Source of the DNA: an uncultured Oscillospiraceae bacterium
GTDB taxonomy: Bacteria > Bacillota > Clostridia > Oscillospirales > Acutalibacteraceae
Direction of reading: 5' to 3'
NCBI GenBank assembly: GCA_905198295.1
Contig: CAJKBW010000026.1
Span: 1 to 34,650 of the forward strand
Length of the DNA stretch: 34,650 bases
The notes beneath the pieces are model-generated. The model saw only the letters and a program-made list of their open reading frames with translations, was not told the DNA's origin and did no database searches. Positions 15,331 to 23,805 of this stretch are shown one piece after another. Within the stretch, counting starts at the first letter, position 1. The number at the start of each line of letters is the position of its first letter. The translations under genes were made by a program, and so were the position numbers.

Positions 15331-16770
15331 ATGAAACGAGTACTGGCAATGGCTGCTGCCGCCTGTATGGTGCTGGCTCTGGCCGGCTGCAAGCCGGGCG
15401 CGACCTCTTCGCAGACGCCGGACGCTTCCGGCGGCACCGATCCTTCGGGAAACGGCAGCCAGGTGAATCCGGACGGGGCGCATGCGGCGCTCAAATTTCC
15501 GGCTGAGGACTTCAACCTCGGCGGGAAAAAGATCGTCATCGCGACATGGGACAATGTCAGCATGCCGCCCGAGGCCGGCACGGCATCCAACGACATGACC
15601 CTTGCCCGCATGGAGAAGATCATGCAGAAGTACGGCGTCGAGGTGGAGTGGAAGAGTGTTTCCGGCGGTACCTACGACGCAGAACTGACCACCGCGCTGT
15701 ATTCCAACGTCCACTATGCGGATATTGTGTACCTGAACGTGCCGAAATCCATTGGTCTGATCAAAAACGGGGTATTCAAGCCGCTGGACGAGTACGTGGA
15801 TTTCAGTGCCGAGCGGTTTGCACGCAACGAAGACCTCGTGCGGTTCAACGACAAGCACTACGGCATCCCGATTACCGATCCGTCGCCATACGTGGTCATT
15901 TATAATCCCGCGATCCTCAAGAGCTCCGGCGCGGACGATCCGCTGACCCTGTTCCAGCAGGGCACCTGGACCTGGGAAGCAATGAAATCTGTTGCGGAGA
16001 AATGTGCCAAGGATTTCAACGGTGACGGCAAAAACGACCAGTTCGGCCTGAATACCACCAGCATCCGGTTTATGCTGCCGCTCAACGGAGTGGTCGGTTT
16101 CGGCTCGCCGGCGGACAATAAGTTCACGGTCGACCTGTTTGATCAGCCCAGCATCAACGCGCTCGAATACTATCAATCGCTGTCGGTCGGCGGTCTGCTG
16201 GACGATCCGGAAACCTGGTACGACTGGGGCGCGAATATCCAGAATTTTGTCAGCGGCAAAACCGCAATGCTCATGGCGCCGATGTGGGAAGCGGCCATCA
16301 GCGTCTATGGAAACGGGTTTAAGGAGTTTTCGGTGGTGCCCGCGCCGATGGGCCCGGACGTGCCGGAGGGCGAATACGTCATCGCTGATCCGTACGGCGC
16401 AATGGCGCTGATTCCGGAGAACACCTCGGTGGATGTCAAGCAGCTGCTGACCTTCTATCTGGCGTACACCTACAACGATCCGGCCGACCCGGAGACTTAT
16501 GTGGATCCGGACGAGAACCTGATCGAAGATTTTTCCGCCGGTCATCACTGGCGCACGGCCGACGAGATTATGGCGTACACCAATGTGCAGCGCTCAGCGA
16601 CGGTAAAAAACACCTATTTCGTGCAGGGCACTCAGCTGTTCCACGAGCCTCACACGATGTTTGAATCCCATGTCATCACACCGGTGTATAACGGTGACTC
16701 GGTGAAAAACACCCTGGATACGGTCAAGGATTCCATTTTGGCCATGATTGCGGAGATCGAAAGCCGATAG
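15331..16770 (+). CDS. Sugar ABC transporter solute-binding lipoprotein
   Basis: The 479-residue product has a short signal with the lipobox LAGC (Cys20), followed by a Gly/Ser/Thr-rich spacer typical of Gram-positive lipoproteins. The body has the design of family 1 extracellular solute-binding proteins, with YADIVYLNVPKSIGLIKNGVFKPLDEYVDF, YGIPITDPSPYVVIYNPAIL and TWTWEAMKSVAEKCAKDFNGDGKNDQFGL. It should present oligosaccharides to CUT1 permeases encoded downstream. ATG 15331 is preferred over an in-frame ATG at 15322 because GAAAGG (15316-15321) abuts the latter and is well spaced from the former. It is followed by a strong hairpin, often seen after binding-protein genes that must be produced in excess. 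Confidence 0.93.
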   Translation: MKRVLAMAAAACMVLALAGCKPGATSSQTPDASGGTDPSGNGSQVNPDGAHAALKFPAEDFNLGGKKIVIATWDNVSMPPEAGTASNDMTLARMEKIMQKYGVEVEWKSVSGGTYDAELTTALYSNVHYADIVYLNVPKSIGLIKNGVFKPLDEYVDFSAERFARNEDLVRFNDKHYGIPITDPSPYVVIYNPAILKSSGADDPLTLFQQGTWTWEAMKSVAEKCAKDFNGDGKNDQFGLNTTSIRFMLPLNGVVGFGSPADNKFTVDLFDQPSINALEYYQSLSVGGLLDDPETWYDWGANIQNFVSGKTAMLMAPMWEAAISVYGNGFKEFSVVPAPMGPDVPEGEYVIADPYGAMALIPENTSVDVKQLLTFYLAYTYNDPADPETYVDPDENLIEDFSAGHHWRTADEIMAYTNVQRSATVKNTYFVQGTQLFHEPHTMFESHVITPVYNGDSVKNTLDTVKDSILAMIAEIESR

Positions 16771-16778
16771 GCCGGCCT

Positions 16779-16812
16779 GGGGACGCCGCGGCGGAAAGAC
16801 CGCGGCGTCCCC
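16779..16812 (+). other. Strong intercistronic stem-loop after the binding-protein gene
   Basis: A perfect 13-base GC-rich inverted repeat (16779-16791 with 16800-16812) encloses an 8-base loop, eight bases after the stop codon. There is no following T-tract, so read-through is expected. By analogy with stem-loops after other ABC binding-protein genes, it may stabilise the upstream mRNA or reduce expression of the downstream permeases. Confidence 0.7.
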
Positions 16813-16851
16813 GGATTCCGGCGGCAGAAAACGGAAGCGGGAGGCCGGGAT

Positions 16852-19710
16852 ATGAAGCGGAAATTATGGCAGAGGACGGCGGCGGTGCTCGCCGCGTGCA
16901 CACTGCTGCTGTGCGGCCCTGCCGCATCGGCACAGACGGCGGACAATGGGGAATCCGGCGGTGCACCGGAAGTGGTGTATGAGCGGCGCACGTATAATGC
17001 GTTCCTCGCACAGCATGCGGATACCGCCCGGCCGGAGACGTCGGTGACGGTGTCGGGAACCGCGTACAGTGCCTATACCGGGGAAAAACCGGAAGCGACA
17101 GAAATCGATGGGCAGGCGATGCTGTCCACCGCCCCGGAGGGAGAGGTCACCTGGACGGTAAACCTTGCCGAGGCTGGCCTGTACCGCATCGAGGTGGAAT
17201 ATTACCCGCTGTCCGGCAAGGGCAGCGCCATCGAGCGCGGCGTGCGGATCAACGGCGAACAGCCGTACACTGAGTGTGCGGCAGTGGCTTTCGACCGCGT
17301 GTGGGTCAATGAAGCGGAGGAGATCGCCGCCGATAAAAACGGCAACGATCTGCGTCCGGGACAGGTGGAACAGCCTGCCTTATGCAAAACCACGATTCAC
17401 GGCGCATCCGGCGCCGTATCCGAAAGCCTGTATTTTTATTTTGAGGCGGGGGAGAACCGCCTGACCCTGGAGGGTATCAAGGAACCGATGGCGGTCAGCG
17501 CCATCCGGGTATACAACGACCCGCCGGAGCCGGATTATGCGGATTATCTGGCGGCGCACGGCGATGCATCCCGCCCGGCCGGGGAGATTCCCCTGCAGGG
17601 GGAGGCAGCAGACCGCAAATCCTCCACCGTGCTGTATCCGGTCAATGACCGGACCTCGCCCATGACCACCCCTTACGACGTATACACCATAAAAATGAAT
17701 GCCATCGGCGGAGAAAACTGGCGCTTCCCCGCGCAGTGGATCGAGTGGGATTTCACCGTCCCTGAGGCCGGCTTGTATAAGCTGGCCATCCGCTGCCGCA
17801 ACGATTATATGGACGGCGCCGAATCCAACCGCCGCATCTATATCGACGGCGAGATTCCCTTCCGGGAACTGGACGATGTCACCTTCCCGTATTCTCTGGA
17901 CTGGCAGGTGGTCATCCCGGGCGGGGAGGAGCCGTATCTCATTTATTTGGAGGCAGGGGAACACACCCTCCGCCTCGAAAATACCGTCGGCCCGCTGACT
18001 GAAATTATCCGGCAGCTGGATGAGACGGTGTATGCCCTGAACACCATTTACCGGAAAATCGTGATGATCACCGGTACCCTGCCGGATGCCAACCGGGATT
18101 ACCGCCTGCATAAGGTGATCCCCGAAATGCTGGATGTGTTCCGGGAACAAAGCGCCATGCTGCACGATATGTGTGCGCGCATGGAGGAGATCACCGGCGC
18201 GCGGGATGCCAACTTTGCGCGGCTGCAGAAGATGGCGGTCCAGCTGGACAGCTTTCTGGAGGACAGCACCACGGTGGCTAAGCGTCTGGACAGCTTCCGG
18301 ACCAATATCAGCGACCTGGCCTCGTGGATGCAGAGTGTCTGTGAGCAGCCGCTGCTGATCGATTACCTGACCTTCCTGCCGGCGGATGCGCCGCAGCCAA
18401 AGGCGGACGCGTCATTTTTCCGCCGGCTGTGGCACGGGATTCAGGCCTTTTTCCTCACCTTTGTCAACGACTATTCCCTGGTGGAGAGCGATTCTTCCGC
18501 CGGCCGTTCGGTGGAGCTTTGGATGGGCGCGACCGCAAATGTCGGGATGGGCCGCGACCAGGCGCAGATTTTCAAAGGGCTTATCGACAACAGCTTCACC
18601 CCAAAAGAGGACATTGCTGTCAACCTGAAGCTGGTGGATATGGCGGTGCTGCTGCCGGCGGTGGCGGCGGAGCGCGGACCGGACGTCGCGATCGGCCAGG
18701 CACAGAATATGCCGGTCAACTATGCGCTGCGCGGCGCGGTGCAGGATCTCAGCGGCTTCACGGATATCGACAAAGTGCTGTCCCGCTTCTCGCCCGCGGC
18801 GGTGACCGCCTTCCGGGTAGAGGATGCGGTATACGCCCTGCCGGAGGTGCACACCTTTTCGATGATGTTCTACCGGGTGGATGTGCTTGCGGGGCTGGGA
18901 CTGTCGATCCCGCGCACCTGGGACGAATTCCATGCCATTATCCCGATTCTCCAGAAAAACAACCTGGATGTCGGCCTGCCCAACATCGCGGACGAGGATA
19001 ACCCGGACCTGTTCTATATGCTGCTGTATCAGCACGGCGGCCAGCTTTACCGGGACGATATGACTGCGACCGCGCTGGATTCGGACGAGAGCGTGGAGGC
19101 GTTTACCCAATGGGCCGACCTGTACAACAAATACAAGGCGCCGCAGAAGGTGGATCTGCTTACCCGGTTCCGCACCGGAGAAGTTCCGCTGCTGATTACC
19201 AATTACAGCTTTTACGGCCAGGTTTCGGCACTCGCGCCGGAGATCCGCGGTCTGTGGGATTTCACCACCATCCCCGGTACCCCCACCGAAAACGGGATCA
19301 ACCGTCAGGTCGGTTCCTCAGTCACCGGCACCGTGATGTTCCGCAACGCGGAGGATCCGGAGGCAGCGTGGCGGTTTATGGAGTGGTGGACCCGGGCGGA
19401 GACGCAGGCGGATTATGCGCGGGAGATCGAGAATCTCCAGGGAATGTCCGGCCGCTGGATGACGGCAAACCTGGAAGCCTTTGAATCCATCTCCTGGACC
19501 AGCGACGCGCTTGCCGCCATCACCGAGCAGCGGGAATCCGCCGTCGGCCTGCCGGAGATTCCCGGCAGCTACATGACCCCGCGGTATCTGATCAACTCCA
19601 TCCGCCTGGTGGTCAACAACAGCGCGCCGGTGCGCGATACCCTGCTGCACTGGAATGAGAAGATCAACAATGAAATCACACTCAAACGCAAAGAGTTCGG
19701 ATTCACGTGA
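16852..19710 (+). CDS. Large extracellular protein: two beta modules, helical segment and solute-binding domain
   Basis: The 952-residue product has a signal peptide (about 1-27) without a convincing lipobox. Two related N-terminal modules follow (about 38-215 and 223-385); both open with a [FY]LAxHxDxxRP pattern and contain AGLY(R/K)(I/L) and AGE(N/H)(R/T)L, typical of jelly-roll carbohydrate-binding folds. Residues about 385-500 look like long helices (QLDETVYALNTIYRKI onward). From about 540 to the end it reads as a family 1 solute-binding protein, with YALPEVHTFSMMFYRVDVLAGLGLS, PRTWDEFHAIIPILQ and an EAAWRFMEWWT-like motif. At roughly twice the usual binding-protein length this is a fusion. 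GGGAGG at 16839-16844 supports the start. It is 16 bases from the first permease gene, so it probably works with that pair. How it is held at the membrane is unclear. Confidence 0.88.
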   Translation: MKRKLWQRTAAVLAACTLLLCGPAASAQTADNGESGGAPEVVYERRTYNAFLAQHADTARPETSVTVSGTAYSAYTGEKPEATEIDGQAMLSTAPEGEVTWTVNLAEAGLYRIEVEYYPLSGKGSAIERGVRINGEQPYTECAAVAFDRVWVNEAEEIAADKNGNDLRPGQVEQPALCKTTIHGASGAVSESLYFYFEAGENRLTLEGIKEPMAVSAIRVYNDPPEPDYADYLAAHGDASRPAGEIPLQGEAADRKSSTVLYPVNDRTSPMTTPYDVYTIKMNAIGGENWRFPAQWIEWDFTVPEAGLYKLAIRCRNDYMDGAESNRRIYIDGEIPFRELDDVTFPYSLDWQVVIPGGEEPYLIYLEAGEHTLRLENTVGPLTEIIRQLDETVYALNTIYRKIVMITGTLPDANRDYRLHKVIPEMLDVFREQSAMLHDMCARMEEITGARDANFARLQKMAVQLDSFLEDSTTVAKRLDSFRTNISDLASWMQSVCEQPLLIDYLTFLPADAPQPKADASFFRRLWHGIQAFFLTFVNDYSLVESDSSAGRSVELWMGATANVGMGRDQAQIFKGLIDNSFTPKEDIAVNLKLVDMAVLLPAVAAERGPDVAIGQAQNMPVNYALRGAVQDLSGFTDIDKVLSRFSPAAVTAFRVEDAVYALPEVHTFSMMFYRVDVLAGLGLSIPRTWDEFHAIIPILQKNNLDVGLPNIADEDNPDLFYMLLYQHGGQLYRDDMTATALDSDESVEAFTQWADLYNKYKAPQKVDLLTRFRTGEVPLLITNYSFYGQVSALAPEIRGLWDFTTIPGTPTENGINRQVGSSVTGTVMFRNAEDPEAAWRFMEWWTRAETQADYAREIENLQGMSGRWMTANLEAFESISWTSDALAAITEQRESAVGLPEIPGSYMTPRYLINSIRLVVNNSAPVRDTLLHWNEKINNEITLKRKEFGFT

Positions 19711-19726
19711 GGAAAGGGGAGGGAGC

Positions 19727-20686
19727 ATGAAAAAGGAAATGGCCCTGCCGGCCGGAAAAGCGCCGGTAAAACGCCGCTATCTGCCCGCCTATCTTTCCTA
19801 TCAGTGGCGGCTGGTGCGCAAGCATCGCCAGCTGTATGTGCTGATGCTGCCATTCGTGATTATTTTTACCCTGTTCACCATCCTGCCGGTATTGCTGTCG
19901 GTGGTGCTGAGCCTGACGAGCTATAACGTGCTGGAGACGCCGAAATTTGTCGGCTGGGACAACTATATCCGCCTGTTCATGTACGACGATGTGTTCCCGA
20001 CGGCGGTGCGCAACACCTTTGCCTTTGCGCTGGTGACCGGGCCGGCCAGCTATGTGCTGTGCTTCTTCTTTGCTTGGATTATCAACGACATGACCCCGAG
20101 GGTACGCTCGCTGCTGACATTGGTGTTTTATGCCCCGTCAATTTCCGGCAACCTGTTTTCCATCTGGCTGCTGTTTTTCAGCGGTGACATGTACGGATAT
20201 CTCAACAGCTACCTGATGAAAATCGGGCTGCTGCAGGAGCCGGTGGTGTGGCTGCGGGATCCGCGGTATATGTTCGCCATCGTGGTGATTGTGCAGCTGT
20301 GGGCGAGCCTTGGCACCTCGTTTTTGTCCATGCGTGCGGGTTTCACCACCATCGACAAGCAGTATTACGAGGCGGCGGCAGTGGACGGCATCCGCGACCG
20401 CTGGCAGGAGCTGTGGCATATCACTCTGCCGATGATGGCGCCGCACCTGATGCTGTCGGCGGTGCTGTCGATTACAGCAGCGTTCAGCGTGGCGAATGTG
20501 GCCATTGCACTGACCGGTATGCCCAGCACCAACTACGCGACCCATACGCTGCTGACCCATATGATCGATTACGGTACCATCCGCTATGAACGTGGCTACG
20601 CCAGTGCGATCGCCACTCTTCTGTTCCTGATTTCCATCGGACTCAACAAGCTGATCCAGTCGCGGCTCAAACGGCTTGAGGCATGA
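19727..20686 (+). CDS. Sugar ABC transporter permease, pair A, MalF/UgpA-like
   Basis: The 319-residue product has about six transmembrane segments, starting with LYVLMLPFVIIFTLFTILPVLLSVVLSLTSY, typical of the first permease of CUT1 sugar transporters. The cytoplasmic EAA loop, which docks the ATPase, is at 215 onward (EAAAVDGIRDRWQELWHITLP) and is well conserved. The start at 19727 follows a purine-rich GGGGAGGG site; the same frame extends upstream into the preceding gene without support. It forms a heterodimer with the product of the next gene. No ATPase gene is in the window. Confidence 0.95.
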   Translation: MKKEMALPAGKAPVKRRYLPAYLSYQWRLVRKHRQLYVLMLPFVIIFTLFTILPVLLSVVLSLTSYNVLETPKFVGWDNYIRLFMYDDVFPTAVRNTFAFALVTGPASYVLCFFFAWIINDMTPRVRSLLTLVFYAPSISGNLFSIWLLFFSGDMYGYLNSYLMKIGLLQEPVVWLRDPRYMFAIVVIVQLWASLGTSFLSMRAGFTTIDKQYYEAAAVDGIRDRWQELWHITLPMMAPHLMLSAVLSITAAFSVANVAIALTGMPSTNYATHTLLTHMIDYGTIRYERGYASAIATLLFLISIGLNKLIQSRLKRLEA

Positions 20687-20723
20687 CGGCAGCATCACTT
20701 TGCGGAAAGGAACGGTAGCCAGT

Positions 20724-21647
20724 ATGACACAAACCAAACGGCTGCATGCGGCTGACCGCCGGACGCAGCGCCATCGGGTGCTCCGGCGGATCTTCACCAA
20801 CCGCAGTAAAAAGCTCAACCGGTCCCGCGCCGGCAATATCGCGATCACTCTGATGCTTCTGGTGTTCGGGGTGTTCAGCGTGCTGCCGATTTATCTGACG
20901 GTGGTGCAGTCACTCAAGCCGCTCAACGAGCTGTATGTGTACCCGCCTCGGCTTTACGTCGTGACCCCCACCATACATAATTTCCGCAGTCTCATTCAGC
21001 TGATGTCCACCACCTGGGTGCCGATTTCCCGCTATTTGTTCAACTCGGTGCTGATATCGGTTGCGGGTACGGTGGGCAACATTCTGATCTGCTCGATGGC
21101 TGCCTACCCGTCGGCCAAATACAAGCTGCCCGGCATGGGGATATTTTTCAGCCTGGTGGTCATGGCGATGATGTTCAACCCCCAGGTGGCGGATGTGGCC
21201 AACTATATCACCATGTCCGCCCTCGGGATGATCGATACCTACCTTGCAGCGATCATTCCGGCGTGCGCGACCAGCCTCGGCTTTTATCTGATGCGGCAGT
21301 TCATGGTGCAGATTCCCGATTCGCTCATCGAAGCGGCCAAAATCGACGGGGCGAGCGACTACCGCGTATTCTGGCAGATAGTGTTTCCGAACGTCAAGCC
21401 GGCCTGGCTGACGCTGGCCATCTTCTCGTTCCAGGGACTTTGGAACAGCACCAACTCCACCTATATCTACGCCGAGGAGCTCAAAACGTTCCCGTATGCG
21501 CTCAACCAGATCGTCTCCGGCGGCATCGCCCGTGCGGGGGCCGGTGCGGCGGTAGGCGTGGTGATGCTGGTGGTGCCGGTGGTATTTTTCATCTTTTCGC
21601 AGAACCGCATCATCGAAACCATGTCCACATCCGGCATGAAGGAATAG
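20724..21647 (+). CDS. Carbohydrate ABC transporter permease, pair A, MalG/UgpE-like
   Basis: The 307-residue product has a basic N-terminus and about six transmembrane segments. The first contains IAITLMLLVFGVFSVLPIYLTVVQSLKPLNE, as in second permeases of CUT1 systems. The EAA loop begins at residue 203 (EAAKIDGASDYRVFWQIVFP). ATG 20724 is chosen; GGAAAGGAA at 20704-20712 is slightly far. The gap to the previous gene is 37 bases and to the next 11 bases. Confidence 0.95.
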   Translation: MTQTKRLHAADRRTQRHRVLRRIFTNRSKKLNRSRAGNIAITLMLLVFGVFSVLPIYLTVVQSLKPLNELYVYPPRLYVVTPTIHNFRSLIQLMSTTWVPISRYLFNSVLISVAGTVGNILICSMAAYPSAKYKLPGMGIFFSLVVMAMMFNPQVADVANYITMSALGMIDTYLAAIIPACATSLGFYLMRQFMVQIPDSLIEAAKIDGASDYRVFWQIVFPNVKPAWLTLAIFSFQGLWNSTNSTYIYAEELKTFPYALNQIVSGGIARAGAGAAVGVVMLVVPVVFFIFSQNRIIETMSTSGMKE

Positions 21648-21658
21648 GAGGCGAGCGA

Positions 21659-23122
21659 ATGCGCAGAGGGATTGCCTGGCGGGCGGCGCTCGTTTGTACG
21701 GCGTGCAGCCTGCTGCTGCTGCCGCTGACGGCGGCGGCCGAGCCGCCCTATGACAGCCTGAATTACAGCGAGTCGACCGGCGAATTCCGGGTGACACAGG
21801 CGCCGGCGCCGTACCTGCCGGAGCGGACAGTGTCCGCAGCGGATCTGGGCTGTACGCTGGTGGAACCGTCGGATCTGGTCAAGGGTCCGGACGGCCGGCT
21901 GTATATCGTGGATGCCGGCGGCAATGCGGTTCACCGGCTGACCGCAGATTTTCAGCTGGAGGCCACATTTTCCGCCTTCGGACCGGACGGCACCGATACG
22001 TTCAAAGAGCCGCGCGGGATGTTTGTGACCGCAGACGGCCGGATGTATGTGGCGGACGCAGGGAACCGGCGTTTGGTGGTGCTTCATGAGGACGGGACGC
22101 TGGATCGTCTCATCGAAGCACCGGAATCGGAACTGTTCCCGGAAGGCTATGTCTTCAGTCCGCAGAAAATCGTGGTGGATACGGCCGGCCGGATTTATCT
22201 GGTGGTTAAAGACGACAGCAACGGCGTGATGGAGCTGGATGAACAGGGGGATTTCGTCGGCTATATCGGCTCTTCGCCGGTGCAGTTCGACCCGGTGCAG
22301 CTGCTGTGGAAGCAGCTGATGACCGAGGAACAGCGCGAAAAGATGGTGCTGTTCCTGCCCATCGAATACGCCAATCTCCATCTCGATGAGGACGGCTTTC
22401 TGTTTGCGGTGTCCCAGAGCGTGAGTGAGAAAAAACCGGTCAAGCGGCTCAACGGCTCGGGTAAGGACATCCTGAACGCCGATTTCACCCTGCAGATGAA
22501 CAGCAGCGGCTATAATGACCAGTATGTGGATGTGACCACCGATGCGGTGGGGAATTACACCCTGCTGGACAAGAACAACGGACGTCTGATCACCTACAAC
22601 AGCGACGGGCAGCACCTGTATACCTTCGGCGCACTGGGCAACCGGGTCGGTACCTTCCGTGCGCCGGCGGCGGTCGTCTCGGCAGAGGATAAGCTGCTGG
22701 TACTGGACAGCGTGATGGCGAACATCACGGTCTTTTCGATGACCGAATACGCCCGTCTGATCCGGGAGGGCGGCCTGCTGTACAACCAGGGGAAATACGC
22801 GGAAAGCCGGGAAACCTGGGAACAGGTGATACGGCTCAACTCCAACTTTGAGTTTGCCTATACCCAGATCGGCCGTGCGCTGTGCTGGGAGGAACGGTAT
22901 GAAGAGGCGATGGCCTACTTCAAAAAGGGAAACTACCGCGGCAGTGAGGTGTTTGAGAGCGACGGCTACAACAAAGCGTTCACCGAATACCGTTCGCAGC
23001 TGCTCACCCGGTATATGCCGGTGATCCTGACGGCGGTGATTGTGCTCGCGGCGGTGTGTGCCGTGATCGGTATCGTAAGGAGGGTGAGGCGGAATGTCCG
23101 CAGTTTCTTTGAACAGCACTAG
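21659..23122 (+). CDS. NHL-type beta-propeller and TPR protein with C-terminal membrane anchor
   Basis: The 487-residue product has a signal peptide (about 1-27). Residues about 60-360 contain NHL-like propeller repeats (LVEPSDLVKGPDGRLYIVDAGGNAVHRL, FKEPRGMFVTADGRMYVADAGNRRLVVL, FRAPAAVVSAEDKLLVLDS). A tetratricopeptide-like region follows at about 365-425 (LLYNQGKYAESRETWEQVIRLN, FAYTQIGRALCWEERYEEAMAYF). One transmembrane segment at about 455-475 and a basic tail end it. The propeller and TPR should therefore face outside, tethered to the membrane. Propellers and TPRs usually mediate binding, so a scaffold role for the neighbouring transporter is inferred. AGGAGG at 21646-21651 supports the start, and its 3' end overlaps the next gene by 29 bases. 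Confidence 0.88.
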   Translation: MRRGIAWRAALVCTACSLLLLPLTAAAEPPYDSLNYSESTGEFRVTQAPAPYLPERTVSAADLGCTLVEPSDLVKGPDGRLYIVDAGGNAVHRLTADFQLEATFSAFGPDGTDTFKEPRGMFVTADGRMYVADAGNRRLVVLHEDGTLDRLIEAPESELFPEGYVFSPQKIVVDTAGRIYLVVKDDSNGVMELDEQGDFVGYIGSSPVQFDPVQLLWKQLMTEEQREKMVLFLPIEYANLHLDEDGFLFAVSQSVSEKKPVKRLNGSGKDILNADFTLQMNSSGYNDQYVDVTTDAVGNYTLLDKNNGRLITYNSDGQHLYTFGALGNRVGTFRAPAAVVSAEDKLLVLDSVMANITVFSMTEYARLIREGGLLYNQGKYAESRETWEQVIRLNSNFEFAYTQIGRALCWEERYEEAMAYFKKGNYRGSEVFESDGYNKAFTEYRSQLLTRYMPVILTAVIVLAAVCAVIGIVRRVRRNVRSFFEQH

Positions 23123-23762
23123 CGGCGCGGCCGGCCGCGTCCCGGTGGGGGAAAGCCTCCGGTTTGCTGTGTCGCTGTGCTGCCATCCCATCCGCGGGTT
23201 TACCGAGATGAAATACGAAAAGCGGGGCCGGCTGTGGTTGGCGACAGCATTTTTGTGCCTGTGGATATTCACAAATGTCTTTGAACACCAGGTCACCAAC
23301 TTCCTATTCAACCTCGATGCCTATCAACCGGCGGATATCCTTGCCGAAATCCGCAATGTGGTGCTGATCACCCTGCTGTTTGTGCTGGGCAACTGGTCGG
23401 TGACCACGCTGATGGACGGAGAGGGGAGCCTGAAGGATATTTACATGGTCATCGGCTATGCCTCGCTGCCGCTGTCGATCATCCGGATTCCGCTGGCGCT
23501 GCTGACCAACCTGCTCTCCTTCGCGGAAAAGGGGTATGTCGACGCGATCCTGGCCCTCGCCTGGGCGCTGTTTTTCGTGCTGCTTTTCCTTGGCGTGCTG
23601 GTGGTGCATCAGTATACGGTGTTCAAAACCGTGGTGACCACGGTGCTGACCCTGCTGGCCATCGGAATTATGATTTTTATCGCCTTTGTCTTTATCTCCC
23701 TGGGCTGGCAGATGGCGGGCTTTGTGTCGCTCATCGGCAAGGAACTGCAGCTGCGGCTGTGA
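23094..23762 (+). CDS. Yip1-like multi-pass membrane protein
   Basis: The 222-residue product has about five transmembrane segments: around 43-60, 88-106, 116-145, 150-175 and 182-210. The opening RFAVSLCCHPIRGFTEMKYEKRG resembles the N-terminal signature of bacterial Yip1-domain proteins (HP..GF..L), and the hydrophobic pattern fits. No enzymatic function is known for this group. It starts inside the preceding gene (29-base overlap) with a purine-rich AAGGAGGG site, so translation of the two is probably coupled. I recall from family knowledge that Yip1-like genes occur beside sugar transporter and DUF5696 genes in Bacillota, which agrees with this context. Confidence 0.8.
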   Translation: MSAVSLNSTSGAAGRVPVGESLRFAVSLCCHPIRGFTEMKYEKRGRLWLATAFLCLWIFTNVFEHQVTNFLFNLDAYQPADILAEIRNVVLITLLFVLGNWSVTTLMDGEGSLKDIYMVIGYASLPLSIIRIPLALLTNLLSFAEKGYVDAILALAWALFFVLLFLGVLVVHQYTVFKTVVTTVLTLLAIGIMIFIAFVFISLGWQMAGFVSLIGKELQLRL

Positions 23763-23805
23763 AACCGAAAATTATGCGGAATTCCGCGAAGGGTGTGAAG
23801 TGCGG

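Noticed and set aside
19655..19726. Upstream extension of the first permease gene into the preceding gene
   Set aside because: The start at 19727 has a strong ribosome site and the extension is hydrophilic, unlike permease N-termini.
21263..21658. Upstream extension of the NHL/TPR protein
   Set aside because: It overlaps the conserved end of the second permease; AGGAGG and a signal peptide support 21659.
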